Shown here: positions 31,096-35,930 of the stretch, one piece after another
Numbering within the stretch: the first letter of the stretch is position 1
Layout: every line of letters starts with the position of its first letter
Source of the DNA: Syntrophobacter sp. SbD1
Lineage (GTDB): Bacteria; Desulfobacterota; Syntrophobacteria; Syntrophobacterales; Syntrophobacteraceae
NCBI GenBank assembly: GCA_900290365.1
Contig: OMOE01000127.1
Coordinates: forward strand, 3,139 to 39,068
Direction of reading: 5' to 3'
DNA: 35,930 bases
Notes under the pieces: generated by a model
What the model was told of the DNA's origin: nothing
What the model saw: only the letters and a program-made list of their open reading frames with translations
Database searches by the model: none
Position numbers and translations under genes: made by a program

Positions 31096-32781
31096 ATGTC
31101 TGACATAATTCTCATACAGCCCCCGATTCGGGATTTCTATCTAACGGCAAAAAGGACCATTCCCTACGGGTTGGCCTGCATTGCGGGAACGCTTATAAAG
31201 GAAGGGTATTCGGTCGAAATCCTGGACGCTCTTGCCTCAACCAGGTCAAAAAAGGCGGAGCTTCCGCCTGAATTGTCGTTTCTGCAAGACTTTTATTCGG
31301 GGCCCGATATTTCTCCGTTTTCTCTGTTTCACGATTTCAAGCGCTTTGGACTCTCTGATGAAGCCATCTCCGAGAGGGTCCAAAACTCGGACGCATTCCT
31401 GGTGGGAATATCGTCTCTTTTCACCCCGTACAGCTCTGAAGCCATACGGATAGCAGAAGTTGTCAAACGTCTGCTTCCGCAAGCCGTTACCGTGCTTGGC
31501 GGCCATCATCCAACCGAAATGCCCGAAGAGGTATTGAAACATGATTGCGTGGATTTCATTATTCGAGGCGAGGGCGAGATTTCCATGGCCCTTCTCGCCA
31601 GGGCAATTCGTGGTGACATTTCAATCGAATCGGTCCCGGGGGTTGGATTTAAAACATTAAGCGAAAAAAGCGAAAAAAGCGGAAAGTTTTTTATAAGCCC
31701 TCCCGCCGTTTTGGCAAACCTCGATGAGACGGCGCTTCCGGCGTCCGGGCTTATAGACAGTCATTTCTACCAGCGCAGCAAAAGGCCGTGCGCGGTGATT
31801 GCAGCCGGAAGAGGCTGCCCTATGGGTTGCAGCTACTGCTCGATTGGATGCTCGACGTGGTGCGGCTTCCGCATGAAGAGCGTGAATCGGGTGATAGAAG
31901 AAATGAAACAAGCTGTCTTTGGAGTTGGCGCGCGTTTCATTGATTTCGAAGATGAAAATATTTCCTGCCGCAGACAATGGTTTCTCGAACTGCTCAATGA
32001 AATAGTGGTGCAGTTCAGGGGCTGTGGCCTGGAGTTGCGGGCCATGAATGGCCTTTTCCCTCCGACCCTCGATGATGAAGTGATTTGCGCGATGAAGGCT
32101 GCCGGTTTTACGGCCCTTAACCTCTCGCTTTGTACGACCTGTTTGGACCAGTTGAAAAAATTCAGACGCCCCGATGTGCGCCATGAGTTTGAAAGGTCTC
32201 TGCTGTCAGCAGAAAAGTATGGGATCGAAGCGGTTGCTTACATCATCGTAGGCGCGCCCGGGCAGGACCCTCAAGACTCCCTGGCGGACCTTCTTTACCT
32301 GGCCGATAAAAAGGCTATTGCAGGAGTATCGGTGTTTTATCCGGCCCCCGGCAGCGCCGATTTCCAAAAGTGCACCGCTCTCAATATACTGCCCTCTTCG
32401 CTGGCTCAATTGCGCTCAACGGCCCTCCCAATATCCGACACGACTACCAGAAGGGATTCGATAACACTGCTCAGGCTGGGGAGAATCCTTAATTTCTTTA
32501 AGTCGCTTGATTCAGCGGAAAAAAAAGAGGTGCTGAACCTTGCCGGAGAGCATCCGTTGAAACCGGGCGCCGACAAAATATCGTTGTTTGATGCCGCATG
32601 CGCTTTAGACAATCATGCCGCCAAAAGACGCGCCATTGGAAAAGCACTGTTGGGCATTTTCCTGCGCGATGGAGTCGTTTACGGCGTAAGCAAGCAGGGG
32701 CATCTGTTTCCACACCTGGTTTCCAAACCCCTGTGCCTGGAATTTGGAAAGCGGTTGCAGAGGCTTTTTAGACAGGATTAA
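31096..32781 (+). CDS. B12-binding-domain radical SAM protein
   Basis: The 561-residue protein has an N-terminal cobalamin-binding-like Rossmann domain (LIQPPIRDFYLTAKRTIPYG and VTVLGGHHPTEMPEEVL, to about residue 190). A radical SAM domain follows with the 4Fe-4S motif GCPMGCSYCS near residue 241 (CxxxCxxC) and further cysteines close by (GCSTWC). The C-terminal region of about 150 residues is unassigned. Such proteins carry out methylations or rearrangements using SAM and often cobalamin; the reaction here is unknown. No obvious substrate gene is adjacent. Codons around 31661-31687 contain a 9-bp tandem repeat (KSEKSEKSGK in protein), probably a tolerant linker. The last codons and stop (RQD*) lie inside a GACAGGATTAACAGGATTAA repeat, so the native C-terminus may have been altered. 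Confidence 0.87.
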   Translation: MSDIILIQPPIRDFYLTAKRTIPYGLACIAGTLIKEGYSVEILDALASTRSKKAELPPELSFLQDFYSGPDISPFSLFHDFKRFGLSDEAISERVQNSDAFLVGISSLFTPYSSEAIRIAEVVKRLLPQAVTVLGGHHPTEMPEEVLKHDCVDFIIRGEGEISMALLARAIRGDISIESVPGVGFKTLSEKSEKSGKFFISPPAVLANLDETALPASGLIDSHFYQRSKRPCAVIAAGRGCPMGCSYCSIGCSTWCGFRMKSVNRVIEEMKQAVFGVGARFIDFEDENISCRRQWFLELLNEIVVQFRGCGLELRAMNGLFPPTLDDEVICAMKAAGFTALNLSLCTTCLDQLKKFRRPDVRHEFERSLLSAEKYGIEAVAYIIVGAPGQDPQDSLADLLYLADKKAIAGVSVFYPAPGSADFQKCTALNILPSSLAQLRSTALPISDTTTRRDSITLLRLGRILNFFKSLDSAEKKEVLNLAGEHPLKPGADKISLFDAACALDNHAAKRRAIGKALLGIFLRDGVVYGVSKQGHLFPHLVSKPLCLEFGKRLQRLFRQD

Positions 32782-32791
32782 CAGGATTAAT
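32770..32791. repeat. AGACAGGATTAACAGGATTAAT spacer repeat at convergent gene ends
   Basis: Two GACAGGATTAA-type units sit between the convergent radical SAM and rhodanese genes and supply the stop codon for both. This word is common in spacers of environmental proteobacteria, from memory rather than a search. Confidence 0.75.
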
Positions 32792-33011
32792 AAATATTCC
32801 GGATCAGACTCTTCGGGTCAAGCTCACGGAGGCGGTCCGGCAGTTCCCCGATGGGAATAAGCTTGGCGCCGGGCAAGTGACTCTTTTCATATTCATCGGG
32901 CTGGCGCACATCCAAGAGAATGTAGTCCTCGGGCTTTTTATCTTCAAGAAAGTTCCGAACCTTCTGCACTTTCCATTCAGAAACACGTCTGAAGTAATCG
33001 AGCACACTCAT
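32787..33011 (-). pseudogene. Rhodanese-like domain, C-terminally truncated before the active-site cysteine
   Basis: From ATG 33011 (GAGGAG nine bases upstream; the TTG at 33020 is less likely) the product has 74 residues: MSVLDYFRRVSEWKVQK, then the rhodanese strand YILLDVRQPDEYEKSHLPGA and PIGELPDRLRELDPK. A working rhodanese continues with the cysteine loop (YCxxGxRS) and two helices, about 35 more residues. Here the frame ends SLIRNIY at a TAA inside the GACAGGATTAA repeat. The sulfur-carrying cysteine is therefore missing and the protein cannot be a normal sulfurtransferase. It lies 17 bases after the flavoprotein gene, whose stop overlaps its ribosome binding site. Confidence 0.8.
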
Positions 33012-33028
33012 AGGCTCCAACTCCTCTT

Positions 33029-34165
33029 TCAGGACCCCATTGAAAAACCCTTCAATTCACCTGAAACCTGAAATCTCTTCATGAAACGCATGTCAATGTA
33101 ATTCTTGAGCAAGAACGCCAAGCCCCCATTTAGAACAAGGCTCTTCTTCCACAAGACTCCTTTTGCGTCACCCATGTTCATAATGAGCATGTAGTTTGGA
33201 TTGGGAGTAAAGCGTTTCATTTCGCCTCCATCGAGGGCAACTTCAAGATTATGTTTCAGAATGGGGTTTTGCCGTACTGCATGAACTCCGACCTTTGCCA
33301 CGCTGTGCCCTTCCACACTGATGCAATCCCCACCGCCAAAGAGTTGGGGGTAAGCAGTGCTCTGAAGATACCCATTGACAGACATGCCTCCGTCTTCTCC
33401 GACGGGAATCCCGGATTCCCGGAACAATGGAGGAGGCTGAACTCCAACGGCCACGAAGGCAAAGTCGAAAGGAATACTCCGACCATCGGTTAGTGTCGCA
33501 AATCTGTTCTCGAAGGAATGCACCCTGACCCCCTCGAAAATATCGATTCGCCTTGCGGCCAGAGAATCAAGGGCAAGATGCCTGGCCCTTGCAGGAACGC
33601 CTTGGAGAAACTGGTTTCCGGCTACAAGGGTGATCGCCGGAGTGCCCCCGTTCTCGTGCAACAACTTCCAGGCATTGGCGGAGATTTCAATGCCGGCCGG
33701 ACCGCCTCCTGCAACCAAAACTCGTGTTATCCCTTTGGCGTTTTGACTCAAGATGAGGTTCCGAGCCTTGTAGAGATTGAGGATGGGCTTTACGGTAAAA
33801 ACATGTTCATCGGTAACAGCAATCTCTGCGGTGGGCACCACGCTGCCGATGTTGAAAGAGGCTATATCATATGATACTTGCGCGTCGTTGTCCAAGTAGA
33901 GCTTTTGAGCTGCAGGGTCAACCGCCGTGACTCTGGCCTCGATGAATTGACCTCCACGTTCTTGGACCATTCTCTGGATGTTGAAGCGGACTTGCCGGGG
34001 TTCGTAGAGGCCGGAAAGCATGCCCGGACCCATGCCCGAGTAGTAATGATAGCGACAAGGGCTTATTAAAGTCGCTCGGTGGCCGCGTCCGACATAACAC
34101 CCCAGAAGGGCTAACGCGGTTAGATGAGCATGGCCTCCTCCAACCAAAACAAGATGCTTACCCAC
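33029..34165 (-). CDS. FAD/NAD(P)-dependent oxidoreductase, TIGR03169 (SelD N-terminal-like/NDH-2-like)
   Basis: The 378-residue protein has a first dinucleotide fold LVLVGGGHAHLTALALLG at residues 5-22, a second VLVAGGGPAGIEISANAW near 150, and the FAD-closing LFGGGDCISVEGH near 280. The GGGHAH start and the C-terminal YIDMRFMKRFQ segment match the oxidoreductase module found at the N-terminus of fused selenophosphate synthetases and as free TIGR03169 proteins, which are relatives of type II NADH dehydrogenase and sulfide:quinone reductase. No SelD part is fused here. The substrate is unknown. GTG 34165 follows GAGG at seven bases. With the rhodanese downstream a sulfur or persulfide role is conceivable. 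Confidence 0.83.
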   Translation of the reverse strand: MGKHLVLVGGGHAHLTALALLGCYVGRGHRATLISPCRYHYYSGMGPGMLSGLYEPRQVRFNIQRMVQERGGQFIEARVTAVDPAAQKLYLDNDAQVSYDIASFNIGSVVPTAEIAVTDEHVFTVKPILNLYKARNLILSQNAKGITRVLVAGGGPAGIEISANAWKLLHENGGTPAITLVAGNQFLQGVPARARHLALDSLAARRIDIFEGVRVHSFENRFATLTDGRSIPFDFAFVAVGVQPPPLFRESGIPVGEDGGMSVNGYLQSTAYPQLFGGGDCISVEGHSVAKVGVHAVRQNPILKHNLEVALDGGEMKRFTPNPNYMLIMNMGDAKGVLWKKSLVLNGGLAFLLKNYIDMRFMKRFQVSGELKGFSMGS

Positions 34166-34877
34166 GGAATGTCCTCATCATTGCTTAAGAGACCGTTTTA
34201 TTGAAATTGACTCTCGGCACAGCTCCGGGTTCAATGAAACCATCATGAACTACGCCAGCCATCAGGTCTGGGTGGCACAAGCACTGGCAGTTCTATGACC
34301 GGATTATTTACTGATAAGTTCAGAGCCTCCTCATAGCAATAGGCGGAAGCCGAGGCATCTAGACAGTGAAGGGTATTGCGACTAATGAGACTCGATGAAC
34401 CTGAGAATTAAATTGCAATAACTCAAGCTCCTGGCGATAGGCGTAGTGACGACACCTTGCGCCAGGCGGACCTGTTCAAAAAGCAGCCAGGCCACAAGCT
34501 GAGCACCAATGGGAGCAGATTTAGGGTACAAATAACTTGCCAATTCATGAAACCCAAAGAACAGACCGACACATAACGCTTATGATCTTATTACCTGAAT
34601 TTCCCTGAGGCGCCAACACTCAGGAACACGTGCGATGGGATCGAAGCTGGGAGGGAATCGCGTAATATCGAATTGAAGCCATCTCATTTTACAACCTGCG
34701 TCGTAATGAAGTTGAGACTGGCTTTGTCTGCTTTTCTGCCCATGATTCTCCAACAGTGACATCAACGGGGACTTTACCGGGATAAAAACCTGGCTCACTG
34801 ACCCATTGCTTGCATCTTCGATTGAGAAATCCTATAGTTTTGTGGACCTTGAGGTTGCTTAAGAAAGGATGATAATA
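34166..34877. other. About 700 bases without a recognisable gene
   Basis: No ORF with a convincing start is present. On the minus strand about 34381-34577 a stop-free frame of some 64 codons reads GLFFGFHELASYLYPKSAP and AQLVAWLLFEQVRLAQG, which looks more protein-like than random but has no start or family match I recognise. A + frame near 34215-34297 also gives a short protein-like stretch. This may be decayed coding sequence. The flavin-reductase ribosome binding site (AAAGGA) is at its right end. Confidence 0.4.
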
Positions 34878-35447
34878 ATGAAAGAAAAACTTGGTCCTGT
34901 TAACGCCCTGTATCCTACGCCCACCACACTTGTGGGTGCTACAGTGAACGCAAAACCCAATTTTATCACCATTGCCCATATCGGCATCATGACTCACAAC
35001 CATATCTCACTAGGCATGGGAAAAATTCACTATACCAATGCCGGAATTAAGGAGAACAAGACTTTCAGCGTATGTCTTCCTTCTGAAAATCTTGTTATTG
35101 AAACAGACTATTGTGGAATCATGACAGGGAAGAAAACGGACAAAGCAGTTTTATTCGATGTATTTTACGGCGAACTGAAAACCGCCCCTATGATACAGCA
35201 ATGCAGGGTGTGCATGGAATGCCGGCTGGAGCGGATTATTGATTTTACAACTCATGATGTCTTCATCGGAGAAATAATTCAGACTTATGCTGACGAGTCG
35301 GTCCTCTCTGACAAGAATGTTGATATTTCCAAATTAAAGCCGTTGCTGTTTGATATGAACAGTAAAAAATACTGGTCGCTGGGCGGTGAAATCGCCAAGT
35401 GTTGGGATATCGGCAAGCAACTCAAAAAAGTTCATACTACATCATAG
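34878..35447 (+). CDS. Flavin reductase-like (FMN-binding split-barrel) family protein
   Basis: From ATG 34878 the product has 189 residues; AAAGGA lies about ten bases upstream, whereas the ATG at 34869 is too close to it. The sequence PTPTTLVGATVNAKPNFITIAHIGIMTHN followed by ISLGMGKIHYTNAGIKENKTFSVCLPS matches the FMN-binding flavin reductase-like domain. Later, TAPMIQQCRVCMECRLE has three cysteines close together, as in anaerobe members of the family. These proteins bind FMN and act as NAD(P)H:flavin reductases or electron carriers; the partner is unknown. It is monocistronic here, with no terminator visible. Codon use looks slightly more AT-rich than in priA or cbiD. Confidence 0.85.
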   Translation: MKEKLGPVNALYPTPTTLVGATVNAKPNFITIAHIGIMTHNHISLGMGKIHYTNAGIKENKTFSVCLPSENLVIETDYCGIMTGKKTDKAVLFDVFYGELKTAPMIQQCRVCMECRLERIIDFTTHDVFIGEIIQTYADESVLSDKNVDISKLKPLLFDMNSKKYWSLGGEIAKCWDIGKQLKKVHTTS

Positions 35448-35514
35448 TTGACAAGCCCGGAGCGGCTTATTAAGCGCTTACAGACGAAATTCGTGCTTTT
35501 TCTGGCAGAAAATG

Positions 35515-35766
35515 TTCTCCTCCGCGTTCTCAGCCTTCTCTGCGGGCTTTCAAATTCCACCGCAGAGACGCAGAGATCGCTGAGAAAAGCATATAAACAG
35601 ACAGTAAGGACAAGAACATAACAAATGAGGCCCTTACGCACTTTGCCCTTGGCTTCGAAATTTTAAAGCACTGGCCGCAGAGGTGGCAGAGATCGCAGAG
35701 AAATCGTAGCTTATGTTTGTCTGCCAGATTTCTTTTCCTCTGCGCTCTCTGCGTCTCTGCGGTGAA
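35515..35766. repeat. CGCAGAGACGCAGAG spacer repeats forming an 18-bp perfect inverted repeat
   Basis: Four imperfect copies of a CCGCAGAGACGCAGAGA word lie in alternating orientation: inverted near 35515-35545, direct at 35559-35590, direct near 35668-35702, and inverted near 35733-35766. Bases 35559-35576 and 35746-35763 are exact reverse complements. The 387-base spacer from 35448 to 35834 holds no gene apart from this array. Confidence 0.85.
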
Positions 35767-35834
35767 TCTTTTTGGTTCAGGCTTGTCCGGGTTAGGTCAC
35801 GGGAAAGGAGCATTAACCTTTTGGAGAAAAACCT

Positions 35835-35930
35835 GTGAGCCTTCAGAGAAAAGTCATGGTGGTGGGGTCCGTTGAGTTCCAGGTGATGGCGCTGGCTCTC
35901 TTCGTGCCGGCGGGGACAGTCGCCTGGCCG
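35835..35930 (+). CDS. N-terminus of an isoprenylcysteine carboxyl methyltransferase-like membrane protein (partial)
   Basis: GTG 35835 follows GGAG at suitable spacing and opens a frame that stays open to the window end (32 codons). It reads MSLQRKVMVVGSVEFQVMALALF then VPAGTVAWP. The end resembles the first membrane segment and the VPAGTxxWPAGW turn of bacterial ICMT-family (phospholipid/isoprenylcysteine methyltransferase) proteins. Only the first helix is visible, so the assignment is tentative. The ORF track does not list it because it has no stop inside the window. Confidence 0.5.
   Translation, partial: MSLQRKVMVVGSVEFQVMALALFVPAGTVAWP

Noticed and set aside
34689-35003. 104-codon minus ORF
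   Set aside because: It overlaps the start of the flavin-reductase-like gene on the other strand and has no domain or ribosome binding site.

Overview
The window looks like chromosomal DNA of an anaerobic or facultatively anaerobic Gram-negative bacterium, most likely a deltaproteobacterium (Desulfobacterota, Syntrophobacter-like). This is an inference from four things: an anaerobic-type cobalamin block (cbiC, cbiD, fused cbiET), a PrkA/YeaH/SpoVR operon ending in a second PrkA-like ATPase, a B12-type radical SAM protein, and short word repeats (CGCAGAGACGCAGAG, CACGGATGGACACGGA, GACAGGATTAACAGGATTAA) of a kind I associate with intergenic spacers in that group. No rRNA, intact IS or CRISPR array is seen.

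Layout. 1-6350 (minus): prkA, yeaH, spoVR and a second PrkA-like AAA+ gene that runs off the left edge and is absent from the ORF track because it has no stop in the window. A sigma-54-like promoter with a palindrome and direct repeats lies upstream. 6701-7630 (plus): a PfkB sugar kinase. 7640-10943 (minus): cbiC-cbiD-cbiET. 11021-14677 (plus): a family 2 glycosyltransferase preceded by a four-codon leader ORF, a DUF3303 protein, then pcm, a TIGR00725-type nucleotide-binding protein and a degenerate GGDEF protein in close order.

14756-15646: a tRNA-Pro(TGG) gene whose 3' end is repeated exactly (34 bp) 812 bp downstream. The interval carries a HigBA-like toxin-antitoxin pair whose toxin has an in-frame TAA stop, and no integrase. 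15662-19217 (minus): two adjacent histidine kinase genes, the upstream one lacking its sensor and H-box. 19578-21757: a convergent methyltransferase and an EmrB-type MFS exporter.

21988-30899 (plus): a small conserved protein, a Sua5/YrdC protein, a MurG-HEAT fusion translationally coupled to a MraY homologue, a ketopantoate reductase homologue, a membrane-anchored LytM protein lacking its zinc ligands, and priA. 31096-35930: a B12-binding radical SAM protein, a rhodanese cut short inside a spacer repeat, a TIGR03169-type FAD/NAD(P) oxidoreductase, about 700 bp with no recognisable gene, a flavin-reductase-like protein, a spacer rich in inverted repeats, and the start of an isoprenylcysteine methyltransferase-like membrane protein.

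The items most worth follow-up are the MurG-HEAT/MraY pair away from any visible division cluster, with an inactive LytM protein nearby; the four-gene PrkA operon with an internal 45-bp duplication in spoVR; and the integrase-less 0.8-kb tRNA-Pro element with its stop-interrupted, in-frame fused toxin-antitoxin pair.
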